NCBI GenBank assembly: GCA_015064695.1
Contig: SVRS01000013.1
Location: 1-46,864, forward strand
Direction: 5' to 3'
From: Oscillospiraceae bacterium
GTDB taxonomy: Bacteria > Bacillota > Clostridia > Oscillospirales > CAG-272
DNA: 46,864 nt
The position numbers were made by a program, and so were the translations under genes. The notes beneath the pieces are model-generated. The model did no database searches and had not been told where the DNA came from. It saw only the letters and a program-made list of their open reading frames with translations. This document shows positions 17,153 to 26,720 of the stretch, in pieces (the stretch's first letter is position 1; every line of letters begins with the position of its first letter).

Positions 17153-17707
17153 ATGGAAAAATTCATTCCCGTGGTGGTCATCAGGGAGTTATCCGAGACC
17201 GATAAGATCCTGACCGCCCTGAAAAACAACAACATCAACTGCGCAGAGATCACCTTCCGCACTGCCTGTGCGGCTGAGGCCATTGCCTACGCGGTGGAAC
17301 ATTACCCCGACATGGAGATTGGCGCGGGGACGGTCATCAACGCCGCCCAGTGCGAGGCCGCCCTGGCCGCCGGTGCCACCTTCATCGTCTCTCCCGGTCT
17401 TTCCCCCGCCGTGGCGGAGATCTGCAACGCCCGTGGCATCCCCTACTACCCCGGTTGCGTGACTCCCACCGAGATCATGGCGGCCTTGGAGCTGGGCATC
17501 ACCACCGTCAAGTTCTTCCCTGCCAACGTATACGGCGGTCTGAAGGCTCTGAAAGCCCTCTCCGCTCCCTTTCCACAGGTGAAGTTCATCCCTACGGGCG
17601 GTGTGGACCGCTCCAACATCGATGAATTCCTGGCCTTCGACAAGATCGCGGCCATCGGCGGAAGCTTCTTCGTCAAGGAGGCCTTGGAGGCCATGGAGAA
17701 CAAGTGA
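17153..17707 (+). CDS. eda: 2-keto-3-deoxy-6-phosphogluconate aldolase Eda
   Basis: Class I aldolase splitting KDPG into pyruvate and glyceraldehyde-3-phosphate. It is 184 aa, about 20 shorter than E. coli Eda because of a trimmed N-terminus and C-terminus. Visible residues are the catalytic Glu32 in CAEITFRT, GAGTV (57-61), FIVSPG, PGCVTPTE (100-107), the Schiff-base lysine Lys120 in TTVKFFPA, and PTGGV. The start follows AGAGGTG. Its stop overlaps the GTG start of the next gene (GTGA), so the two are translationally coupled. Confidence 0.95.
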   Translation: MEKFIPVVVIRELSETDKILTALKNNNINCAEITFRTACAAEAIAYAVEHYPDMEIGAGTVINAAQCEAALAAGATFIVSPGLSPAVAEICNARGIPYYPGCVTPTEIMAALELGITTVKFFPANVYGGLKALKALSAPFPQVKFIPTGGVDRSNIDEFLAFDKIAAIGGSFFVKEALEAMENK

Positions 17708-19563
17708 TCCTGTCAAACGGAACGGATTTGAGAGCAGAGGGACGGAGCAGGCTCATCCGCGAGTTTGAGAATCCCTCCTCCGAGTTCTCCCCCATGCCCT
17801 TTTGGTTCTGGAACGATACCCTCACCGAGGAGGAGATCGCCCGTCAAATACGGGCATTCAAGGAAAAGGGCGTGGATGGCTTCGTCATCCATCCCCGCCT
17901 GGGCCTTGACCCCGAGATTCCCTATATGGGCGAGACGTGGCTCGCCTTCGTAAGGTATGCCGTCACCCTGGCCAAGGAGCTGGACATGAAGGTCATTCTC
18001 TACGACGAGGCCATGTACCCCTCGGGCTCCTGCGCGGGGCAGGTGGTGGCCGAGAACCCCGCCTATGCCGCCCAAGGGCTGAAAATGACCGACAGCCCCT
18101 CCCTGTCCGAGGGAGAGACCCTGGTGGCGCAGACGATTTTCGACGGTAAACCCGTATTCTTCATTCAGACCCCGACGCGTGGGTGGATTCGCGGTGTCTA
18201 CTACGGCCAGGACGACGGCGAGCCCGGCGCTCCCCCTGCGGCTGACCTTTTGAACCCCAAAGCCGTGGCGACCTTCATCCGTCTGACTCATCAGAAATAC
18301 TACGATGCCCTGTCCGAATTTTTCGGTGACCCCATTATCGCCATCTTTACCGACGAGCCCAGTCTTGCGGGACGAGGCGGTCTACCGGGGCTGCTCCCCT
18401 GGACCGGCGAGCTTTGGCAGGACATCCAAGCACTCGGATATAACGAGACCCATCTTCCGGCGCTGTTTACCCATACCCACGAAATGGCGGAACAGGTACA
18501 GCGGGATTACAAGCACGCGGTGTTTGAACGCTTGATCCGCTGCTATTACGGGCAGATCTCCGACTGGTGCGAGGCACACGGCATCCTGCTGATCGGCCAC
18601 CCGGAGCGCAGTGACGACATTCACCTATTGTCCCGTTTCGGTATCCCTTGCCAAGATATTGTGTGGCGGTACCTCTATCCGGGAGATCCAACCAACGTTC
18701 GCGGTGAACACAGCACCATGGGCAAATGCGCCTCGGACAGCGCACGTCATCGGGGCAAGCGCCGAAACGGCAACGAGTGCTTCGGGGTGTGCGGTCATCG
18801 GGATGACCCTTACGCCTTTGAACGGGGAGATATGAAGTGGTATCTCGATTGGCTCTTTGCCCGTGGATGCAATCTGATCATTCCCCACGCCTTCTACTAC
18901 TCCCTCCGCGACAGGCGTAAGGAGGAACGTCCGCCCGACGTTGGGATGAACAGCGTATTCTGGAACGAATACGAGGAAATTTCGGACTATATCAAGCGGT
19001 GCTGCGCCTTCAATACCGACAGCGTCAACGTGACCGATATCGCCGTCCTTTGTACCGAACGGGAGCTACCCCATGAGGCGGTGCGCGTTCTGTATGAGAA
19101 TCAAGTGGAGTTCAATTATCTGGAGCGCTCTCTGCTGGAGCAGGTCACCATTGAAAACGGGTATGCCCGAATCGCCAAGCAGGCCTACCGTGTCATCTTG
19201 ACGGACCGCGACTTCGACCCCAAAACCACCGACTTTCTCACCCGTTTCCGTACGTCGGGGGGCGTTGTCACGGACCGCCGCGAATACGGGACGGATGCCG
19301 ATTTTCTGGCGGCAATCCGAGGGGAAAGCCGCGCCCTTCTGCAGATCGAGGCCTCCGAGCATTTGCGCATGACCCATATACGGAAGTACGGCGTTGACGT
19401 GGTATTCCTCTCCAACGAAGGGGAGGAGCCCCTGTCGGCAACGGTTCACGAGAGGGTGGCCGAGGTTTGGGACAGTGAGTCAGGCACTCGTACCCCCCAC
19501 AATGCCGAAGCGCTGACGATCACGCTGGCGCCAAGGAAAAGCGTACACTTAATTTTGGAATAA
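17704..19563 (+). CDS. GH106-like (alpha-L-rhamnosidase-related) protein
   Basis: 619 aa, no signal peptide. The N-terminal PMPFWFWNDTLTEEEI followed by GVDGFVIHPRLGL and LYDEAMYPSG is the typical entry into the barrel of GH106-type proteins. A conserved IIAIFTDEPS and a GHPERSDD-type segment follow, where family members place acidic active-site residues. Family proteins are often 800-1100 aa; this one stops after a short barrel-associated domain and lacks the C-terminal sugar-binding beta-sandwich seen in the relative at 32407-34965. It starts with GTG overlapping the eda stop. A role in cleaving a rhamnosyl or other deoxy-sugar bond next to a uronate is plausible but inferred. Confidence 0.8.
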   Translation: MILSNGTDLRAEGRSRLIREFENPSSEFSPMPFWFWNDTLTEEEIARQIRAFKEKGVDGFVIHPRLGLDPEIPYMGETWLAFVRYAVTLAKELDMKVILYDEAMYPSGSCAGQVVAENPAYAAQGLKMTDSPSLSEGETLVAQTIFDGKPVFFIQTPTRGWIRGVYYGQDDGEPGAPPAADLLNPKAVATFIRLTHQKYYDALSEFFGDPIIAIFTDEPSLAGRGGLPGLLPWTGELWQDIQALGYNETHLPALFTHTHEMAEQVQRDYKHAVFERLIRCYYGQISDWCEAHGILLIGHPERSDDIHLLSRFGIPCQDIVWRYLYPGDPTNVRGEHSTMGKCASDSARHRGKRRNGNECFGVCGHRDDPYAFERGDMKWYLDWLFARGCNLIIPHAFYYSLRDRRKEERPPDVGMNSVFWNEYEEISDYIKRCCAFNTDSVNVTDIAVLCTERELPHEAVRVLYENQVEFNYLERSLLEQVTIENGYARIAKQAYRVILTDRDFDPKTTDFLTRFRTSGGVVTDRREYGTDADFLAAIRGESRALLQIEASEHLRMTHIRKYGVDVVFLSNEGEEPLSATVHERVAEVWDSESGTRTPHNAEALTITLAPRKSVHLILE

Positions 19564-19593
19564 TCTCAGCTTTTTACTAAAGGAGACCAAACC

Positions 19594-20640
19594 ATGAACC
19601 ATACAACCAAATCCCCCCGTGTGGTGACCTTCGGCGAGCTGATGCTCCGTCTGGCCCCCAACGGGTACTACCGTTTCTTCCAGAATGACCAGATGCAGGC
19701 CACCTTCGGCGGCGGCGAGGCAAACGTAGCCGTCTCTCTGGCGAATTTCGGTCTGGATTCTGTCTACGTGACCAAGCTCCCCAAGCATGCCATCGGTCAG
19801 GCGGCGGTGAATTCCCTGCGCTACTTCGGCGTGGACACCTCAAAAATCGTCCGAGGCGGCGACCGCGTGGGTATTTACTACCTGGAGAAGGGCGCCTCTC
19901 AGCGGGGCTCGGTGTGCATCTACGACCGTGCCCATTCCGCCATTGCCGAGGCCGTTCCCTCCGATTTCGACTGGGATGCCATCTTCGAGGGTGCCGACTG
20001 GTTTCACTTCACCGGCATTACCCCCGCCCTGGGCGGTGAGCTGGTGGAGATCTGCAAGCAGGCCTGCGCCGCCGCCAAGGCCCGCGGGGTCAAGATCTCC
20101 TGCGACCTCAACTACCGCGGTAAGCTCTGGACCCGCGCCCAGGCACGGGAGGCCATGACCGAGCTGTGCAAGTACGTGGACGTCTGCATCTCCAACGAGG
20201 AGGACGCCAAGGACGTATTCGGCATCGAGGCCGAGGGCACCGACATCTACGGCGGCAAGCTCAACCACGAGGGGTATATTTCGGTAGCCAAGCAGCTCTC
20301 CGACAAGTTCGGCTTTGAGAAGGTGGCCGTCACCCTTCGTACCTCCATTTCCGCCAGTGACAACGATTGGGCGGGGATGCTCTACGATGCCGCCACGGGG
20401 GAGGCCTGCTTCTCCAAGTCCTACCACCTCCACATCGTGGACCGCGTAGGCGGCGGTGATTCCTTCGGTGCAGGGCTCATTTACGCCCTCCTGTCGGGCA
20501 AGGCAGACCAGGCGGCCATCGAATTCGCCGCAGCAGCCTCCGCCCTCAAGCACTCCATCGAGGGCGACTACAATCGTGTCAGCATCTCCGAGGTGGAAAA
20601 GCTGGCCGGCGGCGACGGCTCGGGCAGAGTGCAGAGATAA
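19594..20640 (+). CDS. kdgK: 2-keto-3-deoxygluconate kinase KdgK
   Basis: PfkB-family kinase phosphorylating KDG to KDPG for Eda. It is 348 aa. It shows TFGELMLRLAP at the N-terminus, the substrate loop TFGGGEANVAVSLA (37-50), CDLNYRGKLW, and the C-terminal DRVGGGDSFGAGL signature with catalytic base Asp289. The RBS is AAAGGAG before 19594. It is the last gene of the uronate operon and is followed by a 15-bp hairpin. Tagatose or fructose kinases share the fold, but the neighbours fix the assignment. Confidence 0.94.
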   Translation: MNHTTKSPRVVTFGELMLRLAPNGYYRFFQNDQMQATFGGGEANVAVSLANFGLDSVYVTKLPKHAIGQAAVNSLRYFGVDTSKIVRGGDRVGIYYLEKGASQRGSVCIYDRAHSAIAEAVPSDFDWDAIFEGADWFHFTGITPALGGELVEICKQACAAAKARGVKISCDLNYRGKLWTRAQAREAMTELCKYVDVCISNEEDAKDVFGIEAEGTDIYGGKLNHEGYISVAKQLSDKFGFEKVAVTLRTSISASDNDWAGMLYDAATGEACFSKSYHLHIVDRVGGGDSFGAGLIYALLSGKADQAAIEFAAAASALKHSIEGDYNRVSISEVEKLAGGDGSGRVQR

Positions 20641-20653
20641 TGTAGAATCGAAG

Positions 20654-20688
20654 AACGGCGGAGACTCTCCAAAAGAGTCTCCGCCGTT
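20654..20688. terminator. 15-bp hairpin between convergent kdgK and ATPase genes
   Basis: A perfect AACGGCGGAGACTCT / AGAGTCTCCGCCGTT stem with a 5-nt loop. The T tracts on both sides are weak, so termination may be inefficient or factor-assisted; the hairpin can serve both strands. Confidence 0.75.
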
Positions 20689-20690
20689 GA

Positions 20691-21776
20691 TCATTCATCG
20701 AAAAGCCTGTGACAGAAATTTTCGGTAAACGCCTCCTTGGCGGTGAAATCCATGGCCTCGGTGTAGATCTGCTCCAGGCCGAAATGGTATTCTGCGGCCT
20801 CAGTCAGCTCCCGAAGCGCCGCTTCGGTCAGCTCCTCGCGGAAGGCCGCGGCACGGCGAAGCTCTCCGCGAACCAAGCGGAGCGTCTCGGGGTCGGCGCA
20901 TCGGCGCAAAGAGATCCGTCGGATCACTGCATTTTCGGGCGGCTCGGCATGGCCGACCAAGATGCAAAGACCGTTGCTCGGATAGTAAAGCCCATCGATC
21001 TTGTGGGGGTACAGCGGGTCGTAGGACACGTGCAGACTATGATTGGCTATACGGGAGCGCGCAAACAGCTCCCGGGTCAAGTGATACGCCAGGCCATAGT
21101 AATCCTCCAGGATCACCACAACGCCCCCTGCCTCGGTCGCCTCCCGCTCCCAGGTATGCAGACATACCTTCCCCGTCATTCCCAACGCCCTACGCAGGCA
21201 GGGGAGCGGGGAAAATTCTTTTTCCGAGGGAATCTCCCGCAGAAGGCGATTCGCTAAGGCATGGATTCGCTCCCGCCTCACACAATCCGCCATCCGCGAC
21301 TCCGCCGCGCGATCCACCGCCCCGCAGGCGGCCAGGTAGGCGTACGCACGTCCGTAGGCGGCTGATTTCCCCTCTGCCAGGGCGCGGATGCGATCTCCGT
21401 CAGCCTCCAGCCTCCGCCCGTCCCAGAAGGCCCCCAGGTTCAGAAGCTCCTCCTTCACCCCGGGCAGGGTAGGCTCACGAGTGTGGGGCGCAGTTCCGTC
21501 CAGAAAGCCCAACGTAGGGCTTCCCTCCCGTTCCAGAATGATCCCGTCCAGGGAGGCGGGATCGGAGGAGCAGGCGTACTCGGTGATACGGTAGCCCCTC
21601 GCCCGGGCGCGACGGGCAACCACCTTCATGAAGTGGCTCTTTCCCGTCCCGGGACCTCCCTTGATGATGTAGAGGCGATCGGTACGGCTATCGGTGAATA
21701 TGTCTCCGTAATAATTGCGAAATCCCAGGCAGGAATTGGAAGCGGCAAAGTAGCGAGGACTAACCATCTCGGTCAT
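20691..21776 (-). CDS. P-loop ATPase / nucleotide-kinase-like protein (PRK06851-type)
   Basis: 361 aa. Walker A is IIKGGPGTGKSHFM (Lys46). A downstream YACSSDPASLDGIIL and LGFLDGTAPHTREP pattern is shared with a Clostridia/Bacilli family of unknown function. The second half includes VVVILEDYYG and SLHVSYDPLYPHKIDGLYYP, compatible with the family's second, degenerate ATPase-like half, without a second Walker A. Its ATG overlaps the stop of the upstream symporter gene (ATGA), so the two are translationally coupled. The function is unknown. Confidence 0.85.
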   Translation of the reverse strand: MTEMVSPRYFAASNSCLGFRNYYGDIFTDSRTDRLYIIKGGPGTGKSHFMKVVARRARARGYRITEYACSSDPASLDGIILEREGSPTLGFLDGTAPHTREPTLPGVKEELLNLGAFWDGRRLEADGDRIRALAEGKSAAYGRAYAYLAACGAVDRAAESRMADCVRRERIHALANRLLREIPSEKEFSPLPCLRRALGMTGKVCLHTWEREATEAGGVVVILEDYYGLAYHLTRELFARSRIANHSLHVSYDPLYPHKIDGLYYPSNGLCILVGHAEPPENAVIRRISLRRCADPETLRLVRGELRRAAAFREELTEAALRELTEAAEYHFGLEQIYTEAMDFTAKEAFTENFCHRLFDE

Positions 21777-23152
21777 GTTTTTGGCTCCTTTCGAGGAAAA
21801 TCTCCCTCACAGGATATGCAAGGGCGGCCAAACGTGTGCTCCCCCAACAGCTGCTCGGTTTCTTCCTCTACCTCTTTGTGCATGAGGAGCAGGATCAGGA
21901 GATTCAGAAGGGTCATGAGGGAAATTGCCCCATCCGCCAGCATCCATGCCAGGGTGGGCGCCGTCACCGAGCCCAGGATGGTGGAAAGCACCAGAGCAAG
22001 CGCGTAGAGAATACGGAAAGCGCGGCTTCCCTTCCCCACATAATTCACACAGGTCATGCCGTAGTGAGCCCAGCAGATGACCGTCGCCACCCCGAACAGG
22101 AGCATGGCCGCCGCAAAGAACCACCCCGCCCAATCCCCCAGCACCGAGGAAAAGGCGGCTTGGGCAGTCTTTACCGTGTCCTCGCCAAAGGCCCCGGGGC
22201 CGCTGTCGCTGACCAGGATGCACAGGGCGGTGACGGTACACAAAACAACCGTATCCACGAAGACCTCCACCAGCCCGAAAAGCCCCTGTCGGGCGGGGAG
22301 GTCAATGTCGGCGGCGGCGTGAGCCATAGGGGCGGTGCCGCACCCTGCCTCGTTGGAGACCAGCCCCCGCATGACCCCGTATCGGACTCCCTTGGACAGG
22401 AGAAACCCACCCATTCCCGCCCCAACCGTCGCGGGATGAAGTGCGTCCTGCCAAATGACGGCCAAGGCCTCCGGTATCCGATCATGGCGGAGGACGAGGA
22501 CAGCAACACAGGCCACCAGAAAGCCCACCGTCATGAGTGGCACCAGCTTTTCGGTCAGGGCCGAGATGCGGCGTGCGCCCCCCTTGACCGTGACCACAGC
22601 CAGCACGGCGACTCCGATGCCCGTCACCACAGGTGGCAGGGAGAAGCCGCTCTCCATAGCCCCCGCCACGGCGTTGACCTGAAGCAGACTTCCCATGGTA
22701 ACGGCGTTGACCAGGCAAAGGAGGGCAAAGACCGTCGCGAGAAACCTCCCCATCCGCGGGAGTCCTGCGCGGGTCAGCCCATCCTCGACGTAGTAGGGGG
22801 CCCCGCCCATGGGCTGACCGTCGGATCCGGTACGTCGATGGCGGACGGCCAAGGTGATCTCCGCATATTTCAATACCATAGCCACCAGGGCGCTGACCAG
22901 CATCCACAGCACCGCCCCCGGCCCGCCAAAGTACAGGGCCGAGGCCACCCCCACGATGTTCCCCACCCCCAACGTCCCCGCCAAGGCTACCGTAAGGGCG
23001 CGGAAGGGGGAGATCCCGCCTTTAGGCTTATAGGAGAACAGCTGTCCGACACATCGGATGGGGTGTAGGATATAGAATCCCCGCAGGCGGAGGATGTAGA
23101 ACAGGCCGACACCGAACAAAAGGATTGGCGTGGCGGAAAGCAAGATAGACAC
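21773..23152 (-). CDS. AGCS-family sodium:alanine/glycine symporter
   Basis: Integral membrane amino-acid:Na+ symporter of about 459 aa with around ten hydrophobic segments. Family signatures seen are RALTVALAGTLGVGNIVGVA, FGGPGAVLWMLVSAL, PMGGAPYYVEDG, and RGLVSNEAGCGTAPMAHA (usual form SNEAGxGSAPxAHA). The proposed start is a GTG at 23152, because the GAGGTG RBS sits 8 nt upstream of it. An ATG at 23158 touches the RBS and is unlikely. The C-terminal tail is charged and cytoplasmic. It overlaps the ATPase gene by 4 nt. No promoter was identified with confidence upstream. Confidence 0.92.
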   Translation of the reverse strand: MSILLSATPILLFGVGLFYILRLRGFYILHPIRCVGQLFSYKPKGGISPFRALTVALAGTLGVGNIVGVASALYFGGPGAVLWMLVSALVAMVLKYAEITLAVRHRRTGSDGQPMGGAPYYVEDGLTRAGLPRMGRFLATVFALLCLVNAVTMGSLLQVNAVAGAMESGFSLPPVVTGIGVAVLAVVTVKGGARRISALTEKLVPLMTVGFLVACVAVLVLRHDRIPEALAVIWQDALHPATVGAGMGGFLLSKGVRYGVMRGLVSNEAGCGTAPMAHAAADIDLPARQGLFGLVEVFVDTVVLCTVTALCILVSDSGPGAFGEDTVKTAQAAFSSVLGDWAGWFFAAAMLLFGVATVICWAHYGMTCVNYVGKGSRAFRILYALALVLSTILGSVTAPTLAWMLADGAISLMTLLNLLILLLMHKEVEEETEQLLGEHTFGRPCISCEGDFPRKEPKT

Positions 23153-23270
23153 GAGCATCACCTCGGGAAAGTATATGAAGGTACAACAGGCAAAATGCAA
23201 ATCATGCCCATCGATAAGATTAAATGAATTTTTCGTATGTTAATACTTTGTGAATAATCCGCCCAACCTC

Positions 23271-23298
23271 TTGACTTTTCACCGAAATCGTGTAAAAT
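23271..23298 (+). promoter_or_regulatory. promoter of groES-groEL
   Basis: TTGACT (23271-23276), 16-nt spacer, TAAAAT (23293-23298), immediately upstream of the CIRCE operator. Confidence 0.8.
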
Positions 23299-23309
23299 AT
23301 GGTATATGG

Positions 23310-23336
23310 TTGGCACTCAAAAGCGCAGAGTGCTAA
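23310..23336 (+). promoter_or_regulatory. CIRCE element (HrcA operator)
   Basis: TTGGCACTC, 9-nt spacer, GAGTGCTAA: the consensus TTAGCACTC-N9-GAGTGCTAA with a single mismatch in the left arm. It sits at the expected transcription start. HrcA repression of the chaperonin operon is established for this element. Confidence 0.95.
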
Positions 23337-23412
23337 AATCCGACGATTCCCTCGGTTTTTTACCATAAAAAACGTAAAAAATGCGTCAATCGCACAGTAT
23401 AGGAGGCACATT

Positions 23413-23700
23413 ATGAAGCTCAATCCCCTTTCCAACCGCGTCGTCATCAAGTTTGTCGAGGCGGAGGAGAAAACCTCCGGCGGCATCTTTCTGACCGCCG
23501 CCGCCCAGGAAAAGCCCCAGATCGCCGAAGTCATCGCCATCGGCCCCGGTAAGGTTACCGACAACGGCGCCCTGGCTCCCATGACCGTTAAGGTCGGTGA
23601 CAAGGTCATCGCCAGCAAGTACGCAGGCACCGCCGTTAAGCTGGACGGTACCGAGTACACTCTGCTCTCCGAGGACGACATCCTCGCAATCGTGGAATAA
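23413..23700 (+). CDS. groES: co-chaperonin GroES
   Basis: 95 aa, the heptameric lid of the GroEL folding chamber. It shows NPLSNRVVIKFVEAEEKTSGGIFL with the mobile loop, GPGKVTDNG, VKVGDKVIASKYAGT, and the C-terminal SEDDILAIVE. The RBS AGGAGG is optimal. A 33-bp gap precedes groEL. Control by CIRCE and HrcA. Confidence 0.97.
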   Translation: MKLNPLSNRVVIKFVEAEEKTSGGIFLTAAAQEKPQIAEVIAIGPGKVTDNGALAPMTVKVGDKVIASKYAGTAVKLDGTEYTLLSEDDILAIVE

Positions 23701-25371
<1,671 letters not shown>

Positions 25372-25375
25372 AAGA

Positions 25376-25437
25376 ACGTCAAGGGCTCTGCCCTTGACCC
25401 GCTCAAGCCATTTATGAAAAGGGCTTAAGAAATCTGT
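25376..25437 (+). repeat. partial copy of the dispersed hairpin repeat behind groEL
   Basis: GTCAAGGGCTCTGCCCTTGAC is a perfect palindrome, followed by CCGCTCAAG and an AAGGGCTTAAG remnant. It matches the first half of the element in the argB-argD gap (opposite strand there). Confidence 0.6.
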
Positions 25438-25443
25438 CGCATA

Positions 25444-25483
25444 AAGAGAAGAGAGGCTGTTTCAGCCTCTCTTCTCTTATTTT
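25444..25483 (+). terminator. terminator of groES-groEL
   Basis: 15-bp stem AAGAGAAGAGAGGCT / AGCCTCTCTTCTCTT with loop GTTTC, followed by ATTTT. It may also serve the convergent phosphoesterase gene. Confidence 0.9.
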
Positions 25484-25496
25484 GACAATGGACGAT

Positions 25497-26705
25497 TCAA
25501 GAAAGATCCTTGAGATACGTCATATAGGTCTCCACGTCTACGGGATTCGATTCCCGAATGATAAACAGGCGCGTTCCTCGGATGCTTTCGTCGCAATGGG
25601 CGGTGGTGGTTACGGTGGACGTATAGCAGAGCTTGATCCCCGCGTAATTGACCATGAAATCGTTGGCATGGTCGTGTCCATTGACAATGATCTTCACGTC
25701 GCCCCGTCTGCGAAGCACCTCAAAGAAGCCCGAATTATAGGGGGACGCGCCCACATCACCGCCCTTTTGACCCGTCCACTCCAAGCCTTCCCGATTGATC
25801 CAGGCCGTGTAGGTCTCCTGGAGGGGGATGTGGAACGCCATCAGACCGGGGATCATCTCCCCGCCGTTCTGCTCCTGCAGGAATTTTGAGGTCTCCACGT
25901 ACCACTCAATCTGATCGGAATGGATGTAATCATACGTAGGGGATCCGTTACCGGGAAAGGGCGTTTCCCCACCGGGAAACAGCGCATTTTGATCCGTCTT
26001 GGACAGATACCCGCCGGAATCCAACGCCCAAACGATAAATTTCACATCCTCATCCCGAGAGCCGTACAGAGGTAGAACGTAGTTTCCCAATCCGTGAAGC
26101 GTCAGATCCCCCGCCTTGGACAGGCAATGCGGATAGGATTTATACACGTGATGCTGCTTGGCCAAGGAGAACTCATACTCTCGGTCGTGGTTGCCGTAGA
26201 CGTGGATCCAGTAGATCTCCTCGTCTTCAAAATAATCGGTCAGCCCCTTCAGGATCCGACGAAATTCCACCTCGTCTCCAATCGAATCCGCCGCCAGGAT
26301 GTCGCCGTTCAGAATGATGAGATTCGGATGCTCATGCTCCACAAGGAGCTTGATGTCATCCAGACACCGGGTGCTGATGCCATCTTTGATCAAATGCAGA
26401 TCCGACAACATCATGATCTTGAATTCCCCGTTTTCATCGAATCGAAGCTTGGTTTTGTTGGACAGAAGCGCATCCAACCGCGCCTGATCTATGTCCGTTC
26501 CGTCCTCGGACGGTGCCTGCGTGTCCGTTTCTGCATCCGTCTCGTCAATTTCGGATTCGGTGGAGACCGTCGTATTCTCCGGATGCCTCTCGGCATCCGT
26601 CACACTCTGCTCCGGCGTGTCAACGGGGGCAGGCGGCTTCGCTCGGCATCCAATCAGCATCGACACACCCAGCAGACAGGCCACCAAAATTCGCAAGTGC
26701 TTCAT
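25497..26705 (-). CDS. calcineurin-like metallophosphoesterase lipoprotein (second of tandem pair)
   Basis: 402 aa. The N-terminus has a lipoprotein signal peptide with lipobox LIGC (Cys20), then an acidic Thr/Glu-rich spacer (about 25-75). Metallophosphoesterase motifs in order: LSDLHL, NGDIL, YGNHDR, AFHIPL, NGHDHAND. These supply the two-metal site, so a surface-anchored phosphoesterase acting on an unknown substrate is expected. The start at 26705 has a GAAGGA RBS. It lies 15 bp downstream of a paralogue of equal size; both share the same layout, including a TYDYIHSDQIEWYVE-type segment. Confidence 0.9.
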   Translation of the reverse strand: MKHLRILVACLLGVSMLIGCRAKPPAPVDTPEQSVTDAERHPENTTVSTESEIDETDAETDTQAPSEDGTDIDQARLDALLSNKTKLRFDENGEFKIMMLSDLHLIKDGISTRCLDDIKLLVEHEHPNLIILNGDILAADSIGDEVEFRRILKGLTDYFEDEEIYWIHVYGNHDREYEFSLAKQHHVYKSYPHCLSKAGDLTLHGLGNYVLPLYGSRDEDVKFIVWALDSGGYLSKTDQNALFPGGETPFPGNGSPTYDYIHSDQIEWYVETSKFLQEQNGGEMIPGLMAFHIPLQETYTAWINREGLEWTGQKGGDVGASPYNSGFFEVLRRRGDVKIIVNGHDHANDFMVNYAGIKLCYTSTVTTTAHCDESIRGTRLFIIRESNPVDVETYMTYLKDLS

Positions 26706-26720
26706 AGTTTTTTCCTTCAA

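Noticed and set aside
17701..17707. Possible frameshift fusing eda to the GH106-like gene
   Set aside because: Both proteins are complete. The 4-bp GTGA overlap with a nearby GGAG is an ordinary translational coupling.
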